DNA from: Arthrobacter sp. Bi26
GTDB lineage: Bacteria > Actinomycetota > Actinomycetes > Actinomycetales > Micrococcaceae
DNA length: 64,000 nt
Direction: 5' to 3'
NCBI RefSeq assembly: GCF_918697925.1
Contig: NZ_CAKKMF010000006.1
Coordinates: 1-64,000 of the forward strand
The position numbers were made by a program, and so were the translations under genes. The notes below the pieces were generated by a model. The model searched no databases, had not been told where the DNA came from, and saw only the letters and a program-made list of their open reading frames with translations. Below, in pieces: positions 8,484 through 16,865 of this stretch; position 1 is the stretch's first letter, and each line of letters begins with the position of its first letter.

Positions 8484-8987
8484 ATGACCTCCCGTTCCTC
8501 CGCTGTCCCCGCTTTAGTGACTGCCGCCGTCGGCTCTGAAACCTTCAGCCTCCGGCACGCGACCAAAGCTGACCTGCCTCAAATTCTGCAGCTACTCGCC
8601 GATGATCAGCTGGGATCAACCCGAGAAAGGGCCGACGCTCCGGACCCGTACGAGCTGGCTTTTGACGCAATCGAATCCGACCCCGCCCACCTTTTGGTAG
8701 TGGGAGAACTCGGCGGTGAGGTGGTGGCCACGTTCCAGCTCAGCTTCATCCCCGGCCTCTCCCGCAGGGGATCCTGGCGTGCACAGATTGAAGGGGTGCG
8801 AGTAGCCAAGCAGTTGCGAGGCCAGGGAACTGGTGCGGTCATGATGCGATGGGCCATTAAGCATGCTCGTGAGCGCGGCTGCTCCCTCGTCCAGCTGACC
8901 ACCGACAAATCCCGCCTCGCGGCCCACCGCTTTTACGAGCGCCTGGGCTTTGTCTGCAGCCACGAGGGCATGAAGCTCACCCTCTGA
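8484..8987 (+). CDS. GNAT family N-acetyltransferase
   Basis: 167 residues with the GNAT fold: SFSLRHATKADLPQILQLL at the start, the acetyl-CoA loop VAKQLRGQGTGAVMMRWA, and a C-terminal segment LAAHRFYERLGF common to this family. The enzyme should transfer acetyl from acetyl-CoA to an amine on a small molecule or protein; the substrate cannot be deduced. It begins at ATG 8484 after a short GGGG stretch. The 230 bases upstream hold no recognisable gene, and it is probably transcribed alone. Confidence 0.88.
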   Translation: MTSRSSAVPALVTAAVGSETFSLRHATKADLPQILQLLADDQLGSTRERADAPDPYELAFDAIESDPAHLLVVGELGGEVVATFQLSFIPGLSRRGSWRAQIEGVRVAKQLRGQGTGAVMMRWAIKHARERGCSLVQLTTDKSRLAAHRFYERLGFVCSHEGMKLTL

Positions 8988-9218
8988 CCCATTGCCGGGG
9001 CGCCAGAACTTGCGTTCTGCGGCAGCCAGCGCCGCAGCCTTCCGCGCAGCATGCGGTGTCGACATGAGCCGGGCCATCAGTCACCTAGGTTGCCCCAAAG
9101 CCACTCGGAGTACGTCTCCCAGGCCTTTGGCCTATGCCGTGGACGTGGGCTGATGTTCACCAGACAGGTGCCCAAATCCTCTGGCGCCTCCCCGGGACGC
9201 GGCGGATACGGTAGGTTC

Positions 9219-9653
9219 ATGCATTCCGTCGAGGCTGAGGCACTTATCAAAGCCCGAGACTCCACCGTCTGGGACATCATCACCGATGCAGGGAACTACA
9301 CAGTTTGGGATTCCGGTATCACGCACGTCACGGGCGAACTGCGCAACGGTGGCACCATCAAAATCCGGACCCGCACCTGTGGGAGCCGCATCTTCCGGCT
9401 GCGTGTCCAGCAGAGGCCCGGCGAGGTGATGACCTGGACCGGGGGCCTGCCCCTGGGTCTGATCACCGGCGTATGCACGTTCACGCTTGAACCCCACGAC
9501 GATGGCAAGACGCACCTGCGCGTGAAGGAGGAGATCACCGGCCCACTGCGCGGGCTAGTCGGGAAGGCCATGCCGGACGCGCGGCAGCCTCTCATCGATT
9601 ACGTCAACGCCGTCAGGAAACGCTCAGAAATCCTCGGCCGACACGCTCAATGA
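9219..9653 (+). CDS. SRPBCC (polyketide cyclase/START-like) protein
   Basis: 144 residues. The pattern EAEALIKARDSTVWDIITDAGNYTVWDSG at the start, then paired strands ending in a long C-terminal helix, is the SRPBCC fold, a deep hydrophobic cavity that binds lipids or aromatic ligands. ATG 9219 is chosen because the family pattern begins there; the open frame extends upstream without similarity. No catalytic residues can be named. A perfect 12-base hairpin follows the stop, so the unit probably ends here. Confidence 0.8.
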   Translation: MHSVEAEALIKARDSTVWDIITDAGNYTVWDSGITHVTGELRNGGTIKIRTRTCGSRIFRLRVQQRPGEVMTWTGGLPLGLITGVCTFTLEPHDDGKTHLRVKEEITGPLRGLVGKAMPDARQPLIDYVNAVRKRSEILGRHAQ

Positions 9654-9673
9654 GGTGATGGGCGGCGCCCCCG

Positions 9674-9707
9674 AGGCCGGCTCCGGACTTGGACGCGGAG
9701 CCGGCCT
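9674..9707 (+). terminator. Intrinsic-type hairpin after SRPBCC gene
   Basis: AGGCCGGCTCCG (9674-9685) pairs perfectly with CGGAGCCGGCCT (9696-9707) across a 10-base loop, 20 bases past the stop. There is no U tract, as is common for actinobacterial terminators. Confidence 0.6.
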
Positions 9708-9934
9708 GTCAGGAAGTCGGCAAGAGGCGTGTGCCGAAGGCCCGCGTTCGCTAGGCGGGCCGCATCCGAGCCTCAAAGTAGACGATAATAAGCAAGCTTG
9801 CAATAGTCCGGACCATCGCCGCGATTATGAGGCAGGTCCGGGACTAATTCGGTGACGGGTGCCGTTATGCAGTCGGGGGTGGAACCGGTTCTGCGCACAA
9901 CGCCGCCTTTGAGCACCGATGGGAATGAGGTCAC

Positions 9935-11371
9935 GTGACGACTACGCCTGCCGAGGGAGTCGGCTTCCGCTCCGAACGCGGACCTGTCCTTATTGCCCTG
10001 ATGCTCTCTACAGGTCTGGTGGCGATTGACGCGACCGTTGTGGCGACAGCCGTGCCTGCGATCGTGCATGACATTGGCGGGTTCACGTCGTTCCCGTGGC
10101 TGTTCTCCGCCTACCTGCTGGCGCAGGCTGTGTCAGTCCCTGTCTACGCGAAGCTCTCCGACACCATCGGCCGCAAGCCGATCATGCTGATCGGAATTGG
10201 ACTGTTCCTGCTCGGCTCGGTCCTGTGCGGAGTCGCGTGGAGCATGCCGGTGCTCATCACCTTCCGCGTGGTCCAGGGCCTGGGCGCCGGAGCGGTCCAG
10301 CCGATGGCCATCACCATCGCCGGCGATATATACACCCTGGCAGAGCGGGCAAAAGTACAGGGCTACCTTGCGAGTGTGTGGGCGGTCTCCTCAGTGGTGG
10401 GCCCGACGCTCGGGGGAGTGTTTGCCACGCTCGGCATCTGGCGTGGCATTTTCCTCGTGAACATCCCGCTGTGCCTGGTGGCAGGATGGATGCTGGTCCG
10501 GTCGTTTCACGAGAACATCGAGCGCGTGAAGCACCGGGTCGACTATCTGGGCGCGGGGCTGCTCACGGTTTCGCTCACCCTGCTCATTCTCGGGGCCCTC
10601 GAGGGCGGCCAGGCCTGGGCCTGGAACTCCGCCATCAGCAGCGCAGTGTTCGCCGGCGGTGCGCTCTTGTTCGCCGCGTTCATCCTCGCCGAACGGAGGG
10701 CAACGGAGCCTGTCCTGCCGCCGTGGGTGGTGTCCCGGCGGCTGCTGGCGACGACGGCGATGGTCGCCTTCGGCGTGGGAGCAGTCATGCTTGGCATCAC
10801 CTCTTACGTTCCCACCTTCCTCGTAGGAGCCCTCTCGACCTCCCCGATCCTGGCCGGGCTCGCCCTGGCGGCGCTGACCATCGGCTGGCCGATCAGTGCG
10901 TCCCAATCGGGCCGCCTGTATCTGCGGATCGGGTTCCGGAACACTGCGATGATCGGTATCACGGTCACCGTCATCGGCACGGCGGTCCTGGCCCTCACCG
11001 CTTCCGTCCCGAACGTTGCGCTGGTCGCAGGCAGTTGCTTCATCGTCGGACTCGGACTCGGGCTGGTCGCCACGCCGACCCTCATCGCCGCCCAGACGAG
11101 CGTCGAATGGAACGAGCGCGGGGTGGTGACCGGCACCAACCTTTTCGCCCGATCAATCGGCAGCTCCATCGGCGTCGCAGTGTTCGGGGCGATAGCAAAC
11201 GCCGTCTACGCCGGCACTCCGCACGGTGACACGGATCCCGGTACCATCGTGGCGGCCTCTTCCGCCGTGTTCCTGGCGGTAATGATCGTCGCGCTGCTCA
11301 CCGTCGTCGCCGTTATCGGGATGCCTGCCACAAAACCCGTCAAGCAGGTCCCCGCCGCCGTGCGGGGGTGA
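9935..11371 (+). CDS. MFS drug/proton antiporter, DHA2 family
   Basis: 478 residues, the size of 14-helix DHA2 transporters. Motif A appears between helices 2 and 3 (KLSDTIGRKPIM) and the antiporter motif C as SSVVGPTLGGVFA, which predicts proton-driven export of drugs or antibiotics. An acidic residue in helix 1 (ATGLVAIDATVVATA region) fits this group. The start is GTG 9935 after GAATGAGG. A perfect 10-base palindrome GCAAGCTTGC (9792-9801) upstream is a possible operator. No regulator gene is adjacent. The real substrate is unknown. Confidence 0.88.
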   Translation: MTTTPAEGVGFRSERGPVLIALMLSTGLVAIDATVVATAVPAIVHDIGGFTSFPWLFSAYLLAQAVSVPVYAKLSDTIGRKPIMLIGIGLFLLGSVLCGVAWSMPVLITFRVVQGLGAGAVQPMAITIAGDIYTLAERAKVQGYLASVWAVSSVVGPTLGGVFATLGIWRGIFLVNIPLCLVAGWMLVRSFHENIERVKHRVDYLGAGLLTVSLTLLILGALEGGQAWAWNSAISSAVFAGGALLFAAFILAERRATEPVLPPWVVSRRLLATTAMVAFGVGAVMLGITSYVPTFLVGALSTSPILAGLALAALTIGWPISASQSGRLYLRIGFRNTAMIGITVTVIGTAVLALTASVPNVALVAGSCFIVGLGLGLVATPTLIAAQTSVEWNERGVVTGTNLFARSIGSSIGVAVFGAIANAVYAGTPHGDTDPGTIVAASSAVFLAVMIVALLTVVAVIGMPATKPVKQVPAAVRG

Positions 11372-11373
11372 TC

Positions 11374-11391
11374 CCAGGGTCCAAGCCCTGG
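11374..11391 (+). terminator. Short hairpin after MFS gene
   Basis: CCAGGG (11374-11379) pairs with CCCTGG (11386-11391) around a 6-base loop, directly after the transporter stop. It is a weak terminator candidate. Confidence 0.4.
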
Positions 11392-11499
11392 TGCGGCCTT
11401 CTGCCATCGGACTGCGGCCTGATGCCGCATTCAGCGTCTAAGCCGCATCGTTCGTCCAGCACGCCGGTCCAGCGGTCCCACCGTCCGTTTGAGGTGCGT

Positions 11500-11754
11500 T
11501 TACGCCAGGTCGGGGGAGCTGTACACGATGTAATCCAACGCGGCGGGACCGGACATGGCCAGAGTGTTGTCGTCAGGCTTGATCCGGCGGCCTTCGAGGG
11601 CCGCCCAAAGAGCCTCGGCGGGCTCCGGCTCGGTGTGGTTTATCAGGCACCAGCTGGTGTACAACCCGTACAGCTCTTCCTCGTCCAACCCGCCGTCGGT
11701 TTCCCGGTCACTGGTCACGGCCTCTGCGAGGAACCGATCAAAATGCGCGCTCAT
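11500..11754 (-). CDS. Small acidic protein of unknown function
   Basis: 84 residues starting at ATG 11754 with AAGGGA upstream on the minus strand. The sequence is strongly acidic in its first half (DGGLDEEELYGLYTSWC) and has no signal peptide or membrane helix. I do not recognise a characterised family. The pattern of a helical N-terminus followed by PEPAEALWAALEGRRIKP looks like a small cytosolic protein rather than a shadow frame. It lies 36 bases downstream of another possible small minus-strand frame and could be co-transcribed with it and with the alpha/beta hydrolase upstream. Confidence 0.5.
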   Translation of the reverse strand: MSAHFDRFLAEAVTSDRETDGGLDEEELYGLYTSWCLINHTEPEPAEALWAALEGRRIKPDDNTLAMSGPAALDYIVYSSPDLA

Positions 11755-11790
11755 ATCCGTTCCCTTATCTCGTGTGCATCGCTGGGACGC

Positions 11791-11967
11791 TCAGTCACCG
11801 ACACTGGGCAGGTGGGTCACCGCCCGACTGCCAACGTTGAATTTATGCCAGGAAGACAACCCTGTCCAGTTCGGCTCAACCCGGCGGGTCAGGTGTTGCT
11901 CGGACGCGTGTTGAAGGACCCCGGGGCCGAGATCGTCCACCGTTTCACCTGTCAACGGAACGATCAT
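11791..11967 (-). CDS. Possible 58-residue protein of unknown function
   Basis: A minus-strand frame from ATG 11967 (MIVPLTGETVDDLGPG) to TGA at 11791. It sits between the alpha/beta hydrolase and the 84-residue gene in the same direction with short gaps, which suggests an operon. The protein is soluble-looking, with a tryptophan-rich middle (NWTGLSSWHKF). Third-position GC is lower than in its neighbours and there is no clear ribosome binding site, so it may be a remnant. No family recognised. Confidence 0.28.
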   Translation of the reverse strand: MIVPLTGETVDDLGPGVLQHASEQHLTRRVEPNWTGLSSWHKFNVGSRAVTHLPSVGD

Positions 11968-11997
11968 CGAACCGGCACCCATTCCGGTTCCCCAAAT

Positions 11998-12666
11998 TCA
12001 ACTGCGCAGCAGGTAGCTGGCCACGCCGTCGGGGTTTGCTAGGGCGAGGAGGTGGCCGCCGGGCACGACGTCGGGCTCCACACCGAGGCGTTCGCGGGCG
12101 ACCCGTCGTTGGAAATCCAGAGGAAAGAACCGGTCTGCCTCGCCGGTAAGCACGCGGGTTGGGATCTTGGGCCATTGCGTGAAGTTGCATACCGAACCGA
12201 AAACCGCGTTTGCTTCCGGGCGCTGATGCGGTTCCCCTTCCGCCGCGATTTCCGGCGGAACATCGTGCAGGAAGTAGGTGTCAATGTCGAACTCGGCACT
12301 GTACCCGTGGGCCTTGGCCGCGCTTTGCTGCGCTGCAGCCCAGCCGGTGTTGTCCCACCATGCGCCGGGGGTCTCGCCCGGTATAGGGATCATCGCATTC
12401 ACCAGGATGAGCTTTCGGACGGAAGCGCGCTCACACACGAGCGGGGCGGTGAAGCCACCCAGCGACTGCGCAACAAGCACGACGTCGTTGCGCCCACCGA
12501 TGGCGTCGAGAACCAGCCGCGCGTACTCCGGCAGCCCGGCGCTTTCATCGTCGCCGGGCAGATCGACCGCCACGGCGTCGTGGCCGGCCCCCTGAAGCAA
12601 AGGAACGACGTGGCTCCAGTACCAGGCTGCGCCGCCCGCTCCCGGGATCAGCACGAACGTATTCAC
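11998..12666 (-). CDS. Alpha/beta hydrolase (EstC-like esterase)
   Basis: 222 residues from GTG 12666. The core begins NTFVLIPGAGGAAWYW, with an oxyanion region typical of this family. The nucleophile is in VLVAQSLGGFTAP (G-x-S-x-G replaced by AQSLGG), the acid in LTGEADRFFP and the His in PGGHLLAL. Relatives hydrolyse esters, hydroxynitriles or pyrethroid-like compounds; the substrate is unknown. The frame is open up to 12795 but the extra sequence is arginine/proline-rich and unlike the family, so the shorter start is used. No strong ribosome binding site is seen. Confidence 0.82.
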   Translation of the reverse strand: MNTFVLIPGAGGAAWYWSHVVPLLQGAGHDAVAVDLPGDDESAGLPEYARLVLDAIGGRNDVVLVAQSLGGFTAPLVCERASVRKLILVNAMIPIPGETPGAWWDNTGWAAAQQSAAKAHGYSAEFDIDTYFLHDVPPEIAAEGEPHQRPEANAVFGSVCNFTQWPKIPTRVLTGEADRFFPLDFQRRVARERLGVEPDVVPGGHLLALANPDGVASYLLRS

Positions 12667-13084
12667 CGCAGTACCAGCCAAACGCCGACGACGGGACCCC
12701 GGTTCCGGACCAGCAGGTGGCGGCCGTTGGGCTGCTTTCGCTTCATCACGGATCTCATCTCCCCATCTTCTCCCCGCCCTTATGGACGCCGGCAACCCCG
12801 GCAGCCGCTAACGGACCATTCGCATCTCGGGCAGTTCGTTCCAGTCAGGTGGAAGCAGTTTACGTTTCCCGTCGGTAACCGGACGATCGAATTGTCTCAG
12901 AGACCGTCGTCCTGGACTCGAACACATGACAGGCTTCGTCCTCGCTTCACCCCATAGATAACGAGCGACAGCAGAGCCGCGGCCACCGCAGGGTCACCGT
13001 CCGATGCCCTGGCCAGCGCCAAAGCGGACGTGGAGCGCGGTCCCGATGGCGCCGTCGGCTACTGACGTGGCATAGGCTTCCGGT
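12667..13084. other. Gene-free stretch
   Basis: 418 bases between the divergent esterase and the small membrane protein gene. I see no protein-like frame. A short piece near 12905-12925 resembles a tRNA T-loop on the minus strand but lacks pairing arms. Promoters for both flanking genes must lie here but none is clear. Confidence 0.5.
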
Positions 13085-13237
13085 ATGGGACTAATAATCA
13101 CACTACTTATCATTTGGCTTGTACTTTCGATCCTTGGCTTCGCCGTGAAGGGCCTACTTTGGTTGGCGATCATTGCTCTGGTGCTGCTGGTGGCCACGGC
13201 TGTTTGGGGCTGGGTGAAGCGCAAGGCCAAAGCCTGA
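13085..13237 (+). CDS. Small hydrophobic membrane protein (50 residues)
   Basis: ATG 13085 to TGA 13237. The product is almost all membrane: about residues 3-17 (LIITLLIIWLVLSIL), a conserved-looking hinge GFAVKGLLW, a second helix at about 27-44, and a basic tail KRKAKA. It resembles the short 'hydrophobic protein' family of actinobacteria, which shares the pattern FAVKxLWW(I/L)A between two helices; function unknown. The strong terminator 22 bases after the stop supports a real monocistronic gene. Codons include several A/T-ended ones (CTA, ATA), unlike its neighbours. Confidence 0.7.
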   Translation: MGLIITLLIIWLVLSILGFAVKGLLWLAIIALVLLVATAVWGWVKRKAKA

Positions 13238-13259
13238 CGCTCAACCTGATCGCTCAACG

Positions 13260-13293
13260 GCGGCGGCCGGTCCCACACGGGACCGGCCGCCGC
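13260..13293 (+). terminator. Strong intrinsic terminator
   Basis: A perfect 15-base stem: GCGGCGGCCGGTCCC (13260-13274) and its complement (13279-13293) around ACAC, followed by TTTCG. It ends the small membrane protein gene. Confidence 0.85.
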
Positions 13294-13486
13294 TTTCGTG
13301 CGCCCTGACTGCTTGAAACCTGAAAACAACTCTTGCCTGTGACATCGAAAAGCACAGATCTGGGTGATGGTCCCACCCATCATCACTAGTGGTTGTCCCG
13401 CACCAAGAAGTGTTTGGGGCCACCTGCCTGCAGCCCGGCTCACCTTAACGGGCTCGAGGTTCTTTTTTCACGGCCGCGGGAACCGG

Positions 13487-13969
13487 GTGGACAAGCAGCT
13501 TTGGGCGGCACTGACGCCCATCGTGGAAATGGCGATAAGGAGATGGCGCGTCCCGGATTCGGGCCCTTGGGAAATCCGCACCCCAGGCCGTGCGTACTCG
13601 GCGGCGCTTTGCTTCGTCGCCATTGACCGCGCCATCCGGATCGACCGCAGGGACGGGCTTCCGTACCCTAAGCGCCGCTGGGAAACCACAGCCAGAGAGA
13701 TCCGGAAAGCCGCGTTAACTCAGTCCTGGGACGACGAGAGGCGTACTTTGACAGAGCATCTGGGCGGCAGCAGCCGTGCCGACCCACTGGGATTGCTTCC
13801 TGAACAGATCCATCCCGATACCGGGGAAATCCTCGGAAATTTCCCTCAGGCGTTCAGCCATGTGGGCGTGTTGGCCAGCGGGCTGCGGGCTGCGGCTGCT
13901 GAAGGCCCAGCGGAGGGACACAAGAAACCAGCTCCCCTCCTGGGAGTCGATCAGATATCTGGCTCATGA
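13487..13969 (+). pseudogene. Broken GH15 glycosidase (glucoamylase/trehalase-like), C-terminal remnant
   Basis: The frame reads DKQLWAALTPIVEMAIRRW, then PDSGPWEIRTPGRAYSAALCFVAIDRAIRI, which matches the C-terminal half of actinobacterial GH15 proteins (consensus: W..V.P.V..A...W..PD.GIWE.R). The usual 400 or so N-terminal residues are absent. After about 100 residues the sequence jumps to PEQIHPDTGEILGNFPQAFSHVG, normally near the end of the protein, so an internal piece is also missing. The last 30 residues are unlike the family. There is no ribosome binding site. The gene is dead, shaped by at least two deletions. Confidence 0.75.
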
Positions 13970-14030
13970 AAGGCACCGTCGGCGGAGACAGGGGCTCCGG
14001 GTAGGGGACAGACGTTCGGCTCGCATGCGA

Positions 14031-14501
14031 TCAGGAGTCTTCTGAACCCGCCCCTCCGACGGGACCGTCCCACGACCAGTGTTGGATGGGCAGGCCGTTC
14101 GGAACGTCCTCTACGGAGCGGTGGTACCGGGACATCGTGGTGGTGGTCGACCACGCGAAGTAGTCGTGCAGCACCTTGAAGAGAGGGTTCTCATCGGTGA
14201 GTCCGACGTCGGTCAGTGCCTGATCGAAGCAGGCGATCGCTCTACGGTCCATATCCTCGTGCGGCCCGTTGCCGCTGTGCATCCGCACCACAGATGTCTC
14301 GTCGCCGTAGGAGTCTGAATAGGTTGTCGGGCCACCTAAAGCCTCCGCCCAGTAGGCGGCCAGCCGCCGCCTATGCTCGGGATGGAAGCCATGGCTGAAC
14401 GCGTGGCCGACCACCTCGTCGGCCGTTGCCCTGGTATGCCATGCGCCGGCCAGCGCCAGGAAAAAGGGGGCTCCGCCGGCGGCTTCGTACACCGTCTGCA
14501 T
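14031..14501 (-). CDS. Group II truncated haemoglobin-like protein
   Basis: 156 residues. VYEAAGGAPFFLALAGAWH at the N-terminus is the TrHb opening (helices A/B); the middle HAFSHGFHPEHRRRLAAYWAEALGGPTTYSD is the typical E-F stretch, followed by VVRMHSGN with the probable proximal haem His. Group II proteins bind oxygen and handle NO or peroxide. The C-terminus is longer than the roughly 130-residue family and ends TTMSRYHRSVEDVPNGLPIQHWSWDG, as in actinobacterial members. Start ATG 14501 with a poor ribosome binding site. It stands alone. Confidence 0.8.
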   Translation of the reverse strand: MQTVYEAAGGAPFFLALAGAWHTRATADEVVGHAFSHGFHPEHRRRLAAYWAEALGGPTTYSDSYGDETSVVRMHSGNGPHEDMDRRAIACFDQALTDVGLTDENPLFKVLHDYFAWSTTTTMSRYHRSVEDVPNGLPIQHWSWDGPVGGAGSEDS

Positions 14502-14685
14502 CCTGCAACGATGGCATGCCCCACCCTTGTACGGAAGGGGCCGGCTCAGCGAAGGACGCGGTAGCGGATGAGGGTCGCCTCCGTGGAAAATTTTCGACGA
14601 CAGGTGCGGTGTCTTTTCACCCGAACAGCCGCATCACCTGGTGGAACACAAGCGGCTAAATGACCGACGGCCTCCCGGCTCATAC

Positions 14686-15291
14686 TCATGCGGGCTCCCA
14701 CGCGAACCCGTCCGGGTCGGTGAACGGGCCGGCGTCGCTGCCTATCGTGAGCCGGTGCGAACCGGTGCCCTCCGGAGGGACGCCGGCATCCTTGGCGAGA
14801 GCGCGGCGCCCGTAGAGCCCCAGCTTGATGGGACTCGCCGGCATGGCGAACTCGACGTACTTGCCGAAGCTTTTCCCGACGGCGAGTCCGTGGTCGACGT
14901 AGAACCGTTTGCTCGCAGCAACGTCGGTGGCCGCTACCAGCAGCACGATCTGGTCAATCTGTCTGGTGGCCGGACCGGTGTCCTTCCTCGCCGACGTCGC
15001 GACCTTCCAGATCGCTCCATCGGGAGCCTGAACGACGCCGCCATAGCCCCACAGTGACTTTTGGGCCGGCTTCAGCGTCGTGGCACCAGCCGCCAGAGCA
15101 GTGTCGATCAGGCTGCTGACGGTGGACGGCTGCGACACTATGAGCGACATCGTGAACCCGCGGAACCCGGCCGTCGGGGCATCCGAAGTTCGCACGCGCA
15201 CCTGCGTTCCCAATCCGAAGGCAGCAGTGTAGAAGGCGGTGGCGGCCGCGGGGTCAGGTACTTCGAGGGTGACTGATTCGATGGAGGTCAT
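14686..15291 (-). CDS. VOC family protein, two glyoxalase-fold modules
   Basis: 201 residues starting MTSIESVTLEVPDPAAATAFY, the opening strand-helix of a vicinal-oxygen-chelate module. A second module begins near residue 114 (QIDQIVLLVAATDVAASKRFY). The two halves form one metal or ligand site in relatives such as glyoxalase, bleomycin-resistance proteins and extradiol dioxygenases. The conserved ending GPFTDPDGFAWE is typical of a subfamily of unknown substrate. Start ATG 15291. Function is not assignable beyond the fold. Confidence 0.85.
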   Translation of the reverse strand: MTSIESVTLEVPDPAAATAFYTAAFGLGTQVRVRTSDAPTAGFRGFTMSLIVSQPSTVSSLIDTALAAGATTLKPAQKSLWGYGGVVQAPDGAIWKVATSARKDTGPATRQIDQIVLLVAATDVAASKRFYVDHGLAVGKSFGKYVEFAMPASPIKLGLYGRRALAKDAGVPPEGTGSHRLTIGSDAGPFTDPDGFAWEPA

Positions 15292-15443
15292 GGCAGGTCC
15301 TTCGGAAGGGTGGGCAGGTCGTGTTGATGACTTTATGCTGTGGCCTCCCTGATCGCTTCTCCGATCCTGATCGATCCGTCCCGCATGTGGCCGAACATCC
15401 GGCTCGGCCTGCGGTTACCTTCGGGTTGGATGACCGGCACTGG

Positions 15444-16079
15444 CTACGAGCTGGTGCTCGATGCCAGCACGCCCAGCCCGAGTGCGGCGATGATGCCGCT
15501 GCTGCCGCGTTCGAGCCAGCTGCTCACTCGCGGACGCTGCAGCCACGCCATTGCCTTCGCTGCCGCGATGGATACGGCGGCCAGATAGAGGAAACCGATA
15601 ATGCTCTCGATGGCACCAAGCACCATCGCGGTGTCCAGAGTGTTGCCGCCGTGCGGAATGAATTGCGGCACGACGGCGAGGTAGAACAGGCCGACTTTGG
15701 GGTTGAGCAGTGTGGAGAACGCGCCTGCGCCGAACCCTGTCATTCGGCTGTAGCTCCGGCGGGGAGCGTGTCCGGCCGTTGCTGAGGGTGTTGTGCGGCG
15801 GGCCCGGATCAGCGACGAGATGCCCAGGTACAGCAGGTACAACCCGCCCGCGACCTTTAGCCAGCGGAATACTTCGGCGGAGTCCTCCAGCACTGCGGCG
15901 AGACCCACCCCCACCAGCCCGGCCCAGACCAGGGATGCCATTGCCGAGCCGAGTGCCGCGGCAAGGCCGGCCACGGCACTCTGCAGCGAGATCCGCAGCA
16001 CCAGGAACGTATCTGGGCCGGGGGTGACGGAGAGCAGCAGGCACAGGCCGGCAAAAGCCAGCAGGGTTACAGCGGTCAT
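15444..16079 (-). CDS. LysE family amino-acid exporter
   Basis: 211 residues, 6 hydrophobic segments. The N-terminus LLAFAGLCLLLSVTPGPDTFLVLR contains the family mark TPGP, and helix 3 leads to GGLYLLYLGISSL. LysE/RhtB proteins export basic amino acids, homoserine, threonine or related compounds by proton exchange. ATG 16079 is chosen because similarity starts there; in-frame upstream Met codons (16088 and 16148) give a basic, Cys-containing leader unlike the family. No regulator (LysG-type) is adjacent. Confidence 0.85.
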   Translation of the reverse strand: MTAVTLLAFAGLCLLLSVTPGPDTFLVLRISLQSAVAGLAAALGSAMASLVWAGLVGVGLAAVLEDSAEVFRWLKVAGGLYLLYLGISSLIRARRTTPSATAGHAPRRSYSRMTGFGAGAFSTLLNPKVGLFYLAVVPQFIPHGGNTLDTAMVLGAIESIIGFLYLAAVSIAAAKAMAWLQRPRVSSWLERGSSGIIAALGLGVLASSTSS

Positions 16080-16191
16080 GCGCACCATTGTCCGGGTGCA
16101 GCTTGCCTGGTTGCAATTGCAGCGAGGCACGGCCGGGGAGGCAGTCAAACGCGACCCGACTTTCTTTTCGAGGGCAGCGAGCTGCGCTGCA

Positions 16192-16482
16192 TCAGAGGAG
16201 GATGGCCATCAGCGCGATCAGGTACAGGATGGTGGCAATGCCAAGAAGGTAAAACCATAGGGTGTCCTTCGGCTCCTCGTCTGGGTCGGTCCGCTGATAA
16301 TCGCGGTCATCCGGCCCATCTTCGGGCATTTCTCGGGCGTTGCCGGGTTCGACGATCCTGACGGGGGTCACGTCGTTGGTTGCGGGTTGCCGCCGCGGAT
16401 TCTGGGCGTGTTCATCATCCAGCCCGCGGCGCATAAACCGGTTTCGGAGAGTGAAAGCAACGGAATGTGCCTTGAGCTTCAT
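16192..16482 (-). CDS. Small single-pass membrane protein, unknown function
   Basis: 96 residues from ATG 16482, which follows an excellent AGGAAGGAGG site. The first 70 residues are hydrophilic (basic start KLKAHSVAFTLRNRFMRR, then acidic EPGNAREMPEDGPDDRD). The C-terminus is one membrane helix, WFYLLGIATILYLIALMAILL, so it is probably tail-anchored with the bulk in the cytoplasm. I know no named family. It is followed on the same strand by the LysE gene, with a gap of about 110 bases. Confidence 0.6.
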   Translation of the reverse strand: MKLKAHSVAFTLRNRFMRRGLDDEHAQNPRRQPATNDVTPVRIVEPGNAREMPEDGPDDRDYQRTDPDEEPKDTLWFYLLGIATILYLIALMAILL

Positions 16483-16865
16483 GATTGGTTCCTCCTTCCT
16501 CCCTGGTGGTACCTGAAGGGGCGGCGGCCATCCACGAGGTCGCTTCGGTATGGACACCGGCTCGATATGTCGTTAGCCGCGAGGAGGCCGGGGCCATCTG
16601 CAGGCTGGTGCCCCAAGGGCCGCACCGGCCCCAGCCCGGCGGTTCCGCGCGCGCCGTCGGCTCGGTACGAGCCGTCCACGGCCGCGAGTATTGTTGGGGC
16701 CCTCTGGCATTGATCCGCCTTAAACGATTACCCCTCTGTTTTGGGTCTATTTCAAGGGTGATCGACGGTCTTTCTGGAGAAGAATCCGTTCAGAGCAGGG
16801 ATCTGCGCAGCGAGGGCGGCTGCGCCGTGCCCGTTGCGCGGCCTTCGCCGGGCTTGACCGGCCCG

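Noticed and set aside
12900..12935. tRNA-like T-loop (GTTCGAGTCC on the minus strand)
   Set aside because: The flanking bases do not pair into a T-stem and no anticodon or acceptor arm can be built.
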